A stretch of DNA of 64,000 bases from Atrichornis clamosus (GCA_013400975.1 WBMZ01006357.1:186001-250000); one strand, 5' to 3'; numbered from the stretch's first letter, positions 26,101 through 39,945 are shown. Notes: generated by a model not told the origin, from the sequence alone. Translations and numbers: made by a program.

Positions 26101-26461
26101 TGTATGTTATGAGAAGGTTTCAGGAAGATATTAATTGTTATGAGAAAAGTATTTCGGGAAGGTATTAGTTGTGTCTCCACCAATTGTTAAGAGAAATGCC
26201 TCTGGAAGACACCTGCTGTTTACGGGGAAAATATATTGGGATGGTGCGTTGTCCTTAGTTCTCCAAAGAAGCTTAGGCCAGGCATGGCCCTCAGGAATTT
26301 GTTTATCTAATAGGAAAAGCACTGAGGCCCTGAAGTTAGATAGTCTACAGAAGACTATAGAAGACTATAACTATATAGTAACATAAGAATATATATATAT
26401 GTATGAAGAATAAAAGCAAAAATCATTTTGGCATCATTTTCAGTTGCTTTTTATTCTGACA
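26101..26461 (+). mobile_element. Candidate solo LTR of an endogenous retrovirus
   Basis: The segment starts TGTATGTTATGAG and ends TTCTGACA, giving TG...CA ends. Near its start are three imperfect repeats of a TGTTATGAGAA...GGAAG unit, at 26105, 26136 and 26185, like U3 enhancer repeats. A TATATAG element lies near 26370 and AATAAA at 26409-26414, followed by a short T-rich U5-like end. The flanks are ACTGG and GCTGG, a possible 5-bp target duplication with one mismatch. No retroviral coding sequence is attached. Class is not resolved. Confidence 0.5.
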
Positions 26462-29400
26462 GCTGGAGCTGAAGGACAGGACAAAGTGGAGGGGCTGGGA
26501 TGTTTGTGGACACGTGTGTTCAGAGATGGAGTTCAAAGCCAAATCCACTGAACTGCAGCACGCTCGCTGTCTCAGCTTTGGCCGCGCCACTGGCGGCAGG
26601 ACGGCCCAAAGAAGCTGTGAGGTGTAACCCCACCTCGTCCCAAGGACCCCAGGGTACAGACTGGCACCTCTCCACTCTTACCATACAGAGGACAAATCTG
26701 TTGTTGCCCCAGAGAAGCCAGTGACGTTGAAGGTCTCTCAGAAGCGATGTGTGACCACCAGCTGTGCTCTGCCAGCGAGCTCCTGACAGGGACCGTGTCA
26801 ATCCCAGCGCATGGAGGGGTAGGACTGTCAAACATGATAGAGCTCTTCTCTTCCGAGTGAGAGATCTCTCCTGGATGAGGGCATGATCAGTCACATATTT
26901 AACTTAGTGGATTTCCACCCCCGAGGCACACAGTACATCACTGCACCGGTGAAAACGAGAACAGCCAAAATTCATTCACAAAAACAGGCAAACTTAAAGC
27001 AGGAGGGCTTTCCAGTGCAGACGTGAGATGCAAGCACTTATGCAGCCTGACTAAGCAGAAGGAATCTGACTGTGTCATCCTGCCCATCACATGTAGCAAA
27101 GGCAGTGAATGAAAAATCTCAGCAACTGACAGCCCCATGTTCCATTTCCAGCAGCAGGACAGGAAGGTTTCTGCATTCCCTGCAGGCTGCACGCTGAACT
27201 GGGTGTGCACGGCAAGCCAGAAATCCATGTGAGCTCTGTCCTGGGCTCAGCTCAGTGGTTTTGCCACTCAGCTGGCCTGGTTGCCAGGGTGGCAAGTGTG
27301 TACACCTCATGTGTAAGGGGAACACTCTGCAGGTAGGAGGTTGCTGGAAGGAAGCTGACCTTTGGTTTTAGCAGTTTAACACCATCCGTTTTGGGGGGTC
27401 CAACCTGTGGTTGATCCTGATATAAACGGAAAAAAGCACGAGTGCTGTTTTTGCCCCTGTCCTAAACCAACAGCGTCACAGCCACTGTCACAGATAACCC
27501 AAGTCTGAACCACAAGCTGCTGAGACTCTTTGCTAGGCACAGTTGTGTGCCACACCAGTGCAGGGGCACTCGTACAGTGCTCGGCCAGAGAAGCACAGAG
27601 CAGAATTTACGGCTCAGTTCTTCTTAGCCCCTGGCCACTGCTGTCCTAGAGAGACTCCTGGGCACTCTCCTGCCTTGCTTTTAACATTAAGAAAGTTCTT
27701 TTTGCCATCCTGCACACACTGTGCTCCCCAGACGGTTCTGCAGCTCTGTCCCCATTCCGTGCACTGCCTGGTAACAGAAGAGACAGACATTTGCCTGTTT
27801 CCTACCAGGACTTGTACTTCCAGACACGGTTTTCATTTCCTCACTTCCCATGCTGCAAATTTAAAGCTATATTCTATCATTTTTCAAGAAAAATGAGCCT
27901 CAGTTACTCACAAAAAGGAGGCACAACTGTACAAAATTGTCTTCCTGGGCAATCTTTTGCAGAGCCATTATAAGATCATGACTCTGTATTGAGTTGCAGG
28001 TGGAGGCAGGAGAGGCAGATGATCTGACATTTCCTCCATTTATAGGCTCTCAGTGGTCACAACCAGGGGAAGAAAACATTAACACAGAGTATTTTCATAC
28101 GCAGTGGAACAGAGAGATATCCTACCAGCTTTTCTCTTGATAGTTTCTATCTGAAAGAAAATGGGGGGTGAAAAACTCAAGTCTAAAAGTCTTTCAAAGA
28201 CATTGGACCGCATCAGTCTTCCACAGTTTTTTCTGTTTACTGGCCAATGGTGCACAAGCAATTCCTCTATCACAGTGCTGTGAAAATCCAAAAAAAGGTC
28301 TGTGCTATGCAGCACTGAGTTAAAACAAGGCTGGATTCTTTTCTCTCTTATTCTTTGGACAGTCACTGTACCACAGTAGGAAAATGATGAAAAGTGCAGA
28401 GCAGACATCTCATATGCAGCTTAACTTGCTTAAACATGCTACTTTAAAGGCAACTTCTTAAATAGCACACAGAAATTAAATGGTAGAAAGAAATATTCTC
28501 AAAATGCCCAATTTAAACTCATTGAGGCTAAAAGAAACATTTCCATTTACTTCCATTGGATTTAGACAGAGGTCAGAGGGCTTCTGCATTTTGCTTTAAA
28601 TGGTTCTTTATCTGATCTTCTTTTACTGCCTTTATATGACATCAGTACAATACAGCTCAGGCCAAAATTTATATTGCTCTACTGCTTGTATTATCTCTAC
28701 CAAAAACAGACTAAACTTACTTGAAATGTTTGGTTTGGTTTTGCCACCCACAGAAGCTCTAGCTCTCTGTTAATCTCCAGTCACAGAAGATCTTGTCAAA
28801 ACTTTTTGAAAGCATCTTCCAACATGAAATCTTGGGTCAGCCTTCAGCTTGCAGGGCAATGATCGTGGGTGATGTCGATGGGGGCCGTACTACTGAGAGA
28901 AGCATGAAGAAGATAAATTGTAATATTTTTCAAGTCTGACTGGAAGATTCAAGGGCACAGAGATGTATCAGCTTTCATTTCTCTACGGAGGACCATACAA
29001 TTTTCAATGTTTTTGTCATAAAATCTAGTTGGAAAATGCATGTGTCTCTGACTATCCTAAACACTACATCAGAGAGAGTAAAATCAGGCAGGTATTTGAC
29101 CCGCAGTTGATTGTACCTAAGTGGGAACTGTGACCTGGTACATCACAAACACCACAGAGGAGCCCACTGGTGTCTGTGAACACTCCAGTCCTTCAGGTCT
29201 GAGAGCACTCTGCTCTTTTCTATCCCACATCTCCGACTGAAGAGTGGTTGTCTACAAAGAGAAATCAGCTCTAGTCATCTCAGAAACATTATTCCTTCAT
29301 TCTTTGTGCTTTCCTTTGGGTTTGATTTCTACACAGAGGAGGACCAAAATGAAATCGTGTTTGAGGCAGTGCACAGACTGGTTCCAGCACTATGTCCAGT

Positions 29401-30261
29401 CAGGCTGAGCTGGTACAGAGAGAATTCTCCCCTATTCTCCTCTACAGGTGGAAACCAGCTTCAGACTCTTCTTTCCAATTCCTTCTGGTTCCTGAGAATC
29501 CTTTTCTTCACAGAAAGACCAGAAATTCCCAGAAACCTTCCCCAACAGAGCAGAACAAGGGTAACTTTTTCACACCAGAATGAAAGTACATACCAAGCAT
29601 TTCTTTAATTTTTCAGAAGAAATGTTTCACTTTCAATACAAATACCAAGAGTAAATTCAGTTGCCTGCTTGCCTTAGGCTGACACCCAGTTCCTCCCTGT
29701 TCTGCCTTAGCTCCCAGCAGGCTGCAAGCACTGAGCCTCGTGGGGTCCTGTAAGCACCTCACTGCAAGTGGAATTGCTAGAAGTTGATGGAGAAGTTTCC
29801 TGAAGACTTAATAAATCTTGTCTTAATTGACTTTCACGGAGTCACAACACAGCATCTGCAAAAACACATGGAACAGGTCTCACAAACAAGGTCTAGGCTG
29901 GCAACGTAACACTGGGATCTTCCTCCTCCTTCACGTAAAGCCTGACCTGGGGCACTTGGTAAAAATCATGTGCTCCTTCACATCAATGCTCTTTGCTATT
30001 AAGGAACTTCTGCAAATGAACTCTTCTTCTTGAAGCTGCTCAAACCACCACCTAATCTTCTTTAGCATTATCAGCCTTTTCGAGCACGGCTGGCACCACA
30101 ATATCCCTCCCTCCTATCACCACTCCCTTCTATTGGGCTCTAACACAGTTTCTCATCTATTTCACCACCCAGCCCATTCACACATATTCAGGTGAATTCG
30201 TGTGGCACAACCAGAGTGGGAATTGCCTCCAGTGTACAAATATGGAGTAAGTACCTCCCGC
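26462..30261. other. Intergenic, upstream of the candidate GPR132 promoter
   Basis: No convincing exon is seen. The longest frames (26520-26894, - ; 27543-27896, +) are unrecognised. No repeat family stands out. Confidence 0.45.
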
Positions 30262-30395
30262 AGGCGTCCTGCTCCTGAGGAGCCAGCAGGGCTTGGGGCA
30301 TTCATTGGTGCCTTGTCCCTCCAGGGCAAGGCGTCCTGCTCCTGAGGAGCCAGCAGGGCTTGGGGCATTCATTGGTGCCTTGTCCCTCCAGGGCA
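30262..30395. repeat. 67-bp tandem duplication
   Basis: Two adjacent, essentially identical 67-bp copies begin AGGCGTCCTGCTCCTGAGGA at 30262 and 30329. They lie just left of the candidate GPR132 first exon. The near identity suggests a recent event. Confidence 0.93.
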
Positions 30396-30499
30396 CTTTT
30401 GCACAGTGATTAAGGTGCACACCCAGAACAGGAACCCAGACAGGGTTTGGCAGTCACAAAATCACCTTCCCACCCCCGCAAAAGTGACAGACTATAACA

Positions 30500-30773
30500 G
30501 CAAACGCTTCTCTTTTCAAGGCTTCTTCTCCTCCCGGGTGCTCTGGGGACAGCACTGGTCAGCCTCCGCTTTCTGTGCACGCCCAACTAAAAGTGACCCA
30601 CTCGGGGAGTCTGATGAAGTTGTGTCCATAGGACCTCTTTCCGCTCGCAGCACTCAGGACTGCACGTGGTATCGTCAGACACTTCCTGCAGTTTTCTCAG
30701 AGCAGCCTGCGAGCGCGGCGCGAGCTCGAGCACTCCATCGTCAACTCTGCGAAAACCAGGGGGAAAAAAAAAG
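30500..30773 (+). promoter_or_regulatory. Candidate promoter and first non-coding exon of GPR132
   Basis: A small GC- and CpG-rich patch (densest at about 30,640-30,750) stands in AT-richer DNA and ends with AAG|GTAAGC, a strong splice donor with GT at 30774-30775. Within it are a CACGTG E-box at 30663-30668 and CACTTCCTGC at 30680-30689. The latter is the reverse of CAGGAAGTG, an ETS/PU.1-type site that would suit a receptor of blood cells. Splicing to the acceptor at 40577 would remove an intron of about 9.8 kb, plausible because mammalian GPR132 has upstream non-coding exons. There is no transcript evidence here. The link to GPR132 is inferred from strand, position and the donor. Confidence 0.35.
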
Positions 30774-33700
30774 GTAAGCGTTCTGTGTCTGAGGCAAGGC
30801 ATTGCTTCTATTTAGCAGCATTGTCCTTTGTTCTGGTGTGGTCACTGTTTCCCCGTGCTCTGTGTTTGTGCTCAAGAAATGCAGACTGTGTTGATGTTTC
30901 ACCATAGCCTAAATCTCCTTGTGATTGATACAGTTGCTGGGTCTGTATTAATTAATTGTAGTTGATGAAGTCTTTCCTACCTGTCTTCCTTACGAATTCC
31001 CTTTCCTATAAAAGACATATTTATCTTAGAAATCAACTTTAGTTCCAGTCAGGGATAGATGATGGTAAGGATTGAAGGATTTGGCAGGATACAGGTTGCT
31101 GTGAGGTTAGATTTAGCTGTTACTGCAGTGCATGAGGCATGAATACAGAATTATAATAGGAATATGAATGCTGGGTTTCTTTTGAGGAGAATTCACATCC
31201 AGCCTTTCCTCTCATCCTTACTCTGCTGGAAAAGCAAGGCAGGCATTTAATTGAAAAGTTTACCTGCTGGTCTATAGTGACTAATTGGATACACTACATT
31301 CCTTCTTTTTCTCCACCTTTTATTCACACAGTCCTGCTGATTTCTGGCACTCAGGAATGTGGAGATTGAGTTAAGAATAACTTGGTTTTGGTCAAATATT
31401 TTGGGAGTTGGCTACTTTGCCGAAGACCAAAGAGCATCTGAGTTTGTTTTAAACCTTCTCTTCTCATAATCCCTTTTAGATCTGCTGCTGTCTCTAAACC
31501 AGCAGCTCCTTCACTTCCAGTCACTTCACTGGGGGGAAGAAGGGTGTAGGGGGGAGACAGAAAACCCCACTTATTCTGCTTGTTAGTACACAGTGGGCAA
31601 AACTGATTTTCTTCTGAGAACTTTTCCACAGTTCTGTTCACAGGACACTATATTTAAAGAAATCTCAGAGTTTGAATGGAGCATCCCCTCTGTACAGATT
31701 TCTGCCTGAAACTGCAGACAACTCTTTCAGGTTCAGCGTTTCCCATGCCTTTTGGGAGACATTGATCTCACAGCTTCATCCCGTTCACACAAATGTGTGT
31801 GATGTCAGGACACTTCGGGAAATATCTAATAGCCGGGATTTTTGCATTAATAACTTGCAGGGTAGATCCTAAGTATCCCAACAAAGAAAGAGATGCTCAT
31901 TGTGGTAGATGTACAAAGAGCCAGAAGAGATCAGAGCTGAGGATTCGGACAAAACACCACATATTTAGCAGACGTGAGTGGGCTTACAGAGACGTCAGAG
32001 ATGTGTGTGCATGCAAAGAGGAATCTTTGATCGTCCCAGTTTTTGATGGTACCACTAAGGTCTTAAGGGGAAAACCCTGCTGCTGGTATGGGAGTAGGTA
32101 GCTACAGGAGGTGACCCAGATATCAAAGGAAAATGGAGGTTCTCCAATTAGTTGAGAGCAAATCGTAGGACAAAAAGGAACAAAGAAATTGCATTTTGTG
32201 GTAAATGGAGAAGGAGGAAATATTTGTGTCTGAGTTCAGAGCACTGTTAAATACCATTTGTAAGCGCTCGGTTAAAAATAGGATTGTTTCAAGTATAGAA
32301 GGCAGTGTGGTTTTCACAAGGCTTTGCAAATCCTACTTGCTGAGACACATCCACTCTAGACAAAAGTAAAATAATTTTGAGGGGAAACAGCTAGACTTGT
32401 CACTCACAACCAATACGTCTGTGAGCTCAAGTCTGGCAGATCAGGAAATTATTTTGAGCAACTTTTTGCTCTGTTTTTCCTCAGCAACATATTTAGTACT
32501 GATGATGTTACCACAGCAATGCAGCTCCCACATCACAGCAGTTTCCATACAGACCCACACGGGCAGTGCCAAGACCCTCATGGGGGAGAGTTAATCTACT
32601 GCCACAAGGTCAAACTCACCGCTATCTTTGCATTTTCCTGCTCCTGGCAAAGCGTGGCCATCCTGTCCATGCTCACTCCTTGCAGTACAGTTAAGCCATG
32701 CTCTAACTGGGGGATTTCAGAGGGATGAAAGAGACAAACACATTTTGGGGATGTAGGAAAACCCTGTGATGTCTGTGACTGTAATGATTGCGGTCAAGCT
32801 GTCAGCGCAGGAAGAGGTGAAGATTGTGAATTTGGGAGTTTGATCAGATGTGTTTGTTTATTAATATATTCTCTGCAAGTGGCACTGCCTGGTGGCACTG
32901 GACACTTGCCCCTGAGCCAGCATCCTCTGACTTCCAGTAACCTGAGCAACAGAAGAGGTACGAGTTACCCTTTGTGAATCTCCTGGGACAGTAGTGGTTT
33001 GAAAACCACTGACTGACTTGGGACAGAGGGAGAAAGAGCAGCAGCAGGATGGTGAAAGGCAGGAATGAACCATGGCAGTACGGAGACCACATACAGGTAA
33101 AGACAGACCTAGGTGACAGGAACCAGCGGTGACAGGCCAGCAGCACGCAGGACCACGCTGTGGTCAGACACAACCCTTGACCACTAATAAAAGCAAACCA
33201 ATGCATGGGAAACAAACAGAACCTTGGGCCAGTCACCATTCACAGCCAACTTTAGACAAGAAAAACCACTTACCACGAGGTAGGATAACTTAATGGTCAC
33301 TAAAACTCACACCAACTCTGCTACGACATTGCCCTGTTCTTGTGTGGCAGCAGTAGAGGCCCCATAGCCTCTGTGGGGCCAGGAGCACAGAGGGGCCAGC
33401 TGAGGGATGCCACAAGCCATAGGCCTGGCCATGCTGCTATCATCTTGCCTGCCCAGGAGGTGATGAGATCCAACCTTCACACCTCTGCAGGTGATGCTCA
33501 TCCTAGCAGGACATGTCTCTCCTTGGCCACAGGCTTGTTCTCTGCTTGCGCAGGACTTTTTGCTGCCTCCCATTGGTCCAGGTGTCACACGTGGCCATGT
33601 GCTGGTGTTCACCGAAGGGTGAGATGTATGAACTCAGTTCAGAAACCCCCAGCAACTCCAGATGAACAGTTGCTGCCCCAGAGATGACTTTGAGTCACGG

Positions 33701-34028
33701 CACTTTGGGGTGAACATGGCTCTAGTACGGGCCTTTCTGTGGCTCTTAGTGTGTTTCTAACTACTCGTGCCAAAAGTTTGCCAGGAATCTCCCGTTTGAA
33801 GGCCTGGAGGCCAAGAATAAGGAGGAAGATGTCCGCACATAGCTGCTGGGGAAATCCTAAAGGATAACAGAGAACCCCTTTTTAAGGGGTACCCCTGTGG
33901 GTTTGGACATAGGTCTTGGTGCTTCTTTGTTCTGCTGCTTGAAGTCAGATTTTCCTTAAATCTGGCAATTAGACACACTCAGCTCTAACAGTGTGCCAGC
34001 ATAGCCAGACCTCCTCACCTTGTTAAAA

Positions 34029-34090
34029 CAGCCTGTTCCCTGATATCCCAGCCTGTTCTCCAACATCCCAGCCTGCTCTTTAGGGAGTCC
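34029..34090. repeat. Imperfect 20-bp tandem repeat, about three copies
   Basis: Units starting CAGCCTGTTC or CAGCCTGCTC occur at 34029, 34049 and 34069, with drift in their second halves. Confidence 0.75.
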
Positions 34091-37000
34091 AGAGCAGTAT
34101 CCATCCACTTTTAAGTCCTTAGTGTCAAATCTGCTGGCACTTGACAGTGCTTTGCCATCCATGAGCACTCTGGAGAAGGAGAGAGGAGCTACATTATGGG
34201 AATCACCCCTCTCATCTCTTTCTTCCAAAGCTTTGTAGTTCCAGCATGTGCCAGTAAAAAAGTTTGGCCAGTTAGGTTTGCAAATGAGCCACTTGATTAC
34301 CGGAAGTCCTATGCAATTAGCCCTCTGCTGCCAAGGCCACCAGTTAAGCTGTGATAACTTTAGGGAGGCTTTGAGCAGGAGTGCCTGATGGTTTCAGGTG
34401 TGAAGGTGTGAAGAAGAGGGTGTGAAGCAGAGCTGTGCACTTTCACTGCTGCTGCTCCAACATCTACACTTTCCTCAGCCTTTTGATGTGACAGGCTGTG
34501 TAGTTTCGCCTTAAATTTATGATAGCTTTTCTGCGTACCTTGATGCCTCTCCTGGCCGTGAAGCCGTTCCCCTGGCTCTGGGATCTTTTCCAGACAAGCT
34601 GGTAGGTACCACCAGTAAGTCTGCCCTGCAACAGCTGCACTCTGATTCTCTCAGGGAGCACTGAGAAACCTTGCTAGGCCCGAAGTCCCAAAATCATGAC
34701 TCATAGCCTTTAAATCATGAGATTGGAGAAAAAAGTCCACTGGTACGGGTGGATTTTGGGGTCTATTTTTCACCTGTGAATTTCCCCTACCTACAATGTA
34801 TGACATTTAAGCAGTTTTACCTGCTTTTAGACATGTTGAATTAGATGGTTTTAAACCCTGTATGGGGATCTTTTGTCAAGACATTTCTGTCCTACCCACC
34901 AGGCATTCTTCTCTCCTGTGCAGTCCCTCTCCAGGTAGTGTAACGCGGCACTAGGACACTCAGATTAGGGAAGGATCACTATTTTAAACTGGGTCATTTG
35001 TCCATCCTGTCAGTTCCCCTTATTGATACCACAGCTGCTTATTTTAGCAAAATAGTACATTTAGCACTATTGTGGGATTTCTAGTTTGTGGAATGGGGGA
35101 AGTGTATGTGTGGATCTATGTAAAGCCCTGCACACAGGTATTTAAAAATCTACAGTCACTGAGAGTTCACATCTGTGAACAGTGTTACCATGAGATAAAT
35201 CAAATATCTTTCTCTCATCAAAAATGATTGCTGAGCTCCCCTCCTGAAAGGCAATTGATTAATAATGTCTCTCTTCTACCAAATATATTCTTTATTTTTA
35301 TATTTATTATCTGTATTTTAATATCTATATAAGACTGCTTATATCTGCATTATCTCATACCTGCAGTATACAATTAAAAATTAAGGCTGTATAACTAATC
35401 CCAAGGTCTTGCTGCTTTCAGCCTACAAATGTCCCATAACTTGTTTTAACCAGCTCTAGTCAAGAGAGGTGTTACCTGCTTCACCAGTGGAAGAAAGTTG
35501 TTTTAAGATATGGTTGTGCACAGGCTGTATTCCCAGGATAGCTTTAAAACACTTTTTTATCTAAACAGTTTTGAAACTATAGTGTCAAGTTTATATATTC
35601 ATCTATTATATTCCATTTTAAATTATGTCATTTGAAAATACATGGGTTTATGTTTAAATTTCAAACTACAAAGCTTCAAATCCCACTAGGTTCTGTGTGT
35701 CAGTAAAAAGGATCGGTCTGATGGGTAACGAAGTGCAGCCGTGGCTGTTTCTCCTTTTTATGCTGGGATTTGCTTCTACGAGTGACTTCATCTACTGATT
35801 TGTTTATTAATAATGAAAAAAAAAAATAAAGCCATTTGCTGACTTGCTGGGTTAATGGGTCATCATCTATTTCTAGTCAAAGACACCATAAACGTTTTTC
35901 CTACTTTCAAGGACAGCAGAGCAAATAATCCACAGCAATTTCTTACTTCCCGCTCGAGTTAAGAGACACAAAAGCTGTTAGTTCCCAAAGTTTACAGGCA
36001 GTGAGTACAAGCTCTGCATGCGAAGGAGAAGCCCAGGGTCAGTCGAGGAGTGGCATTGCTGGTGATGAGCATTGTGGGCGGCATAAATGCCACATCTGGG
36101 AGCTGATGTCTTTCGGTATTAGATTTGAGTGTCCAGCTGACATCCTGGTGGTACCCTTGTGTCAAATAGCTCCAGTACCACTGAGGAAAGCACACAAAAC
36201 CCTGCGGAGAAACTCAGGTCCTCTTTCACTGAAGGCTGATTTATGCTTTAAGACACACAGATTGTTTTCCTCTGCAGATGTTGGGGACAGGAAGAAAGGT
36301 GTGAAGGGAAAGTTTATTTTAATCTTAACCATCATAGCACTTATTTTAAATTGTTCTTTATGTTCGCGTAAATACGTCAAAACTTTAAGCTCTAACAATA
36401 ATCCTTGGCTTAGCAGGATGATCAGAAAAATATAAGAAAATAAAAAATATATTAAAAAATATGCTTTGCTCACGTAATTGTACTCATGTTACGGATTCCA
36501 CTGTGTCTTTTTTCTCTCCTATCCCTCTGTATCTCAGGTGAGTTAATCCAAAGACTTTCAACCAGTCTCTGTCCAACTATTGTGCTTTTTTTAATTTCTC
36601 CCACTCTTCCTTGTAGATGTGTCTGTAATTTTCTTTTTCACTTTTTCTAATAGGGGTTATTTTTATCACTCACACTTCTCTGTTGGAAATCTAAACAGCT
36701 TTACATGAACAGCTCATAGACAAATACAAAAAAAAAATTGGCAACATGAAGCCTTTTGCTTTCCTGCCTATTTTCACTTCCCTTTTTTACACTTTGGTGT
36801 TGCTGAGAAGACTTTTCTTGATAACAGATTCATGCAGCTGGCCCAAATGAGCATCAGGAGCCACCAGTCAAGTCACTGCAGGGTCAGTTGAGCTGCTGGC
36901 CAGGGACAAGGCAGAGAGGAAACAAGGTGACGGACAGTTTGTAATTCTGGTGTGGCTGTGATGTGAAACCACATCCCCGCAGCATCCCAGGCTCGTGATT

Positions 37001-39299
37001 CCATTGCCCATGAGCCATGCAGGGCACTGCTGCAGGATAGTTCAGTGCTCCCCGTGGCTGGGTAGTAGAGAGTTCAGACAATGTCACACAGGCTCTCCTG
37101 CACATCGAAGCCGTGCTTTGGTGCCCCTCCACGAGATGGAAGAGCTGACGCCGGCTGGGTTTTTTAAATCACCACTTCCTAGGAAAGCCTGAGAAAGAGC
37201 ACCTCTCCATTACTTCAGGTAAATCCGGGCCACCTGGCATGAGCAATGCAAGGTGACTGGATCAAAGAGAAGGTGAGGAAAGGGCAGTCAATCACAATCT
37301 GGTCTCACAGCCCTGCTTGGTGGGTTTATAGCAAGACTGCTGCTCTCTCACCACACCCCAAGGAAATGGGATTTCACGTTTGCCATGCATCTTCCATCCA
37401 CAACCCTTTTTACTTGGGCATCTCCAAATTCCCTGCCCTTTTCCAGGGTTTTCTCTCCATAAGTTCTCAATACATTAGAGCATGTAGGCACTCCATTTTA
37501 GGAGCAAGAAACGTAATTATTGTTTAACAGTGTGAACATAAGACAAGAACATTAGAAATGGAAGAGTGCAAATACAGAGCAGGCAAGCAGCAAATCTTAG
37601 CGGATTACCCCATCTTCCAGTGATTTGTGCTCAGGTGCTTCCTGAGCCAGAGGTGATGTCTCTGTCCTGGAAGATGAGATGTTTTGCACATCTTGAAGGT
37701 GAGAAACATGCACATGATAACTGCGGTTTGTCACATGCAGACTCTCACAGAGCAAAAAGCCTCAGAGCACTGACAAAAATACATTGAGCTGTTGATGCAA
37801 AACACAGCCAGGACCTGATGTAACACCTAGTTATGGTTGGTGAGACCTAGCATATCATGATAGGTCACAGAAAGGTGAAAACAGCTGCTCTGGAGAGGCT
37901 TTGCTCATCAGAAAGCTACAGGATAGCAAAGAAGCCTAATGCATTGGAACAGCTCGTATCTCACAAATGCGTTCTTGGATATTGCTCATCCTTGGCATCA
38001 CAGCTATGTTTGGCCCTTTAGAAATGCTTGAAAATTGCTGGATGTGATAAATCCCTTGAGTTCTGCTGTTCAAACCGAAATTGACCATCACAAATATTAA
38101 CAGAAAATGGTGTATGGCTTTTTCAACTGTGTATTATTACTATTTTTCATTTGACTTAATATTTGCGATACAGGTTAGCCTAGACATCCCAGAAGAAGAC
38201 AGAACTGGGAATCTTCTGGGCTGAGCCAAGCATCAAACCTTTAAGCTCTAAAGGCCTGAAAAGAAGACAAAAATGTGCTTTCAATTGAAGAGGGGTGTAG
38301 AGGCCCAGAGAAGCTGACTTTAGTCACGGGGTGGATTGTGGTGTTACTTCCTTCCCTTTAAGGTTGTATTAACACAAGGGGCAATGTCACCAGGAGGAAA
38401 TTCATAAATTGTCTGCTGGTGATGGTTTGTGATCTTCAGTTTGAGGGGGAAATTCCTCTGCAGGCCTGGAGAGCTGAGCAGAGGCAAGTGAAGCTCAGAA
38501 CTGAGGCTGGATGCTGTGGCCAGTGGAAGAAGACTCTTCCCTGGACAGGGCTGAGAGCCTGGAGAAGATGAGGAGTGGAGGAAATGGACGACCTTCTCTC
38601 CTTCTTCCTGATATAGGGCTGGGACATAGAGCATTCCTGCTGGGAAGGATGCAAGCTCCCAGACCAAAGCTTCAGGAGACTCATTCAGCACACGCTTTTT
38701 CTCTAGGAATGTAAATCCATGCCTGTGGCTGCATTTTGTCAGTGAGGCGTCGTGCTTGGCATCTGACGGTCACTTAAGGGTGATGGTCTCTTCAGCTCAG
38801 CCCCAGCTCTGTGGCTGAATCCATATGCCACGTGCCAAGGAAAAAGGCCTGCTCCATGCAGGTCGCTTAGAAAGTCACAAGCATCTCCTTCCTGAGGCTC
38901 CCTCCCGGGTGCTGAGCGTGGGGAGGAGACTTGGAGCAAAGTGGGAGGGGAGGAGGCAAGAGAAACCAACAGTGGGAGCCATGTGTCTACAGAAGAACTC
39001 TTCTACCACTTCCTTCCTGCCTGCACCATCACCGACTGCTCCAGGGAAAGCCGTACAGAAAGAAGAATATTCAGACAAGCACAGGGTCGAGTGTGCAAAG
39101 CCCAGGGGGAGGGGAGGAGAGAGTACCCTCAACCACTCCTGAAGGTGTTTTTGTTAGGGTGTGTGGGGTAGACGAGCTGATGAGTAACTGAGATGGTGTG
39201 TGGCTTGTGCCATGTCCCTGCCTGGCTGTCACCATCTGCCTGACTATGCGCTGCATTCACCTGCTGTGCTTTACTGTAGAAGGGGAGGTCTCCAAGGCC

Positions 39300-39351
39300 C
39301 TCTGTGCTGTGCAGGTGTACAGCAGCTCTGTGCTGTGCAGGTGTACAGCAG
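39300..39351. repeat. 26-bp tandem duplication
   Basis: The unit CTCTGTGCTGTGCAGGTGTA plus CAGCAG occurs twice, at 39300 and 39326, followed by a partial third start. Confidence 0.9.
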
Positions 39352-39663
39352 CTCTCACTTTGGTCAGGCACATCTGAGTCGAGGACAAGTTCTTGTATGT
39401 AAGTTCACAGGTAAGATCTTGGCAGAGAAACCACTACTGACCCTGAAACCAAGCACCCTTTTTATCCCCTCTACACAGCAGTTTAGTAGGTGGCCCAGAA
39501 AAGACCTCTCCTCCCACACCAAAGGTGGCAGATGCTCAGAGGCAGCAAAAAACTCGTCACCACCAGCCCTTATTGCAATCACACTTTTTGTAAGTTAACA
39601 CCAGCTCTCAGTACACTTTCACTGCTAGGAGAGGAGGGAAGAAACTGCACCCTCTGAAACTTT

Positions 39664-39945
39664 TCACAGAATCACAGAATAAATTGAGTTGGAAGGGATC
39701 CACTGGGATCATCAAGTCCAACTTCTAGCCCTGCACAGGACCTTCTCCAAGAATCACACCATGTGCCTGAGAGTGCTGTCCAAATGTCACTTGAGCTCTG
39801 TCAGGCCTGATGCTGTGACCACTTCCCTGAGGAGCCTATTCCAGTGCCCAGACATCCTCTGGGTGAAGAACCTTTTGCTAATATCCAACCTAAACCTCCC
39901 CTGGCACAACTTCAGGCCATTCTCTTGGGTCCTGCCACTGGTCTG
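39664..39945 (-). mobile_element. CR1 LINE 3' fragment, antisense, in the GPR132 intron
   Basis: It opens on the + strand with CACAGAATCACAGAATAAAT and GTTGGAAGGGATCCACTGGG, the reversed CR1 tail. Conserved CR1 text follows through CTGGGTGAAGAACCTTTTGC and CTAAACCTCCCCTGGCACAA. It lies about 630 bases upstream of the GPR132 coding exon. It is 5'-truncated, and the matching text fades near 39950. Confidence 0.92.

Noticed and set aside
36001..36435. 144-codon frame on the + strand
   Set aside because: No recognisable domain, it lies inside a probable intron, and it overlaps a similar-sized frame on the opposite strand.
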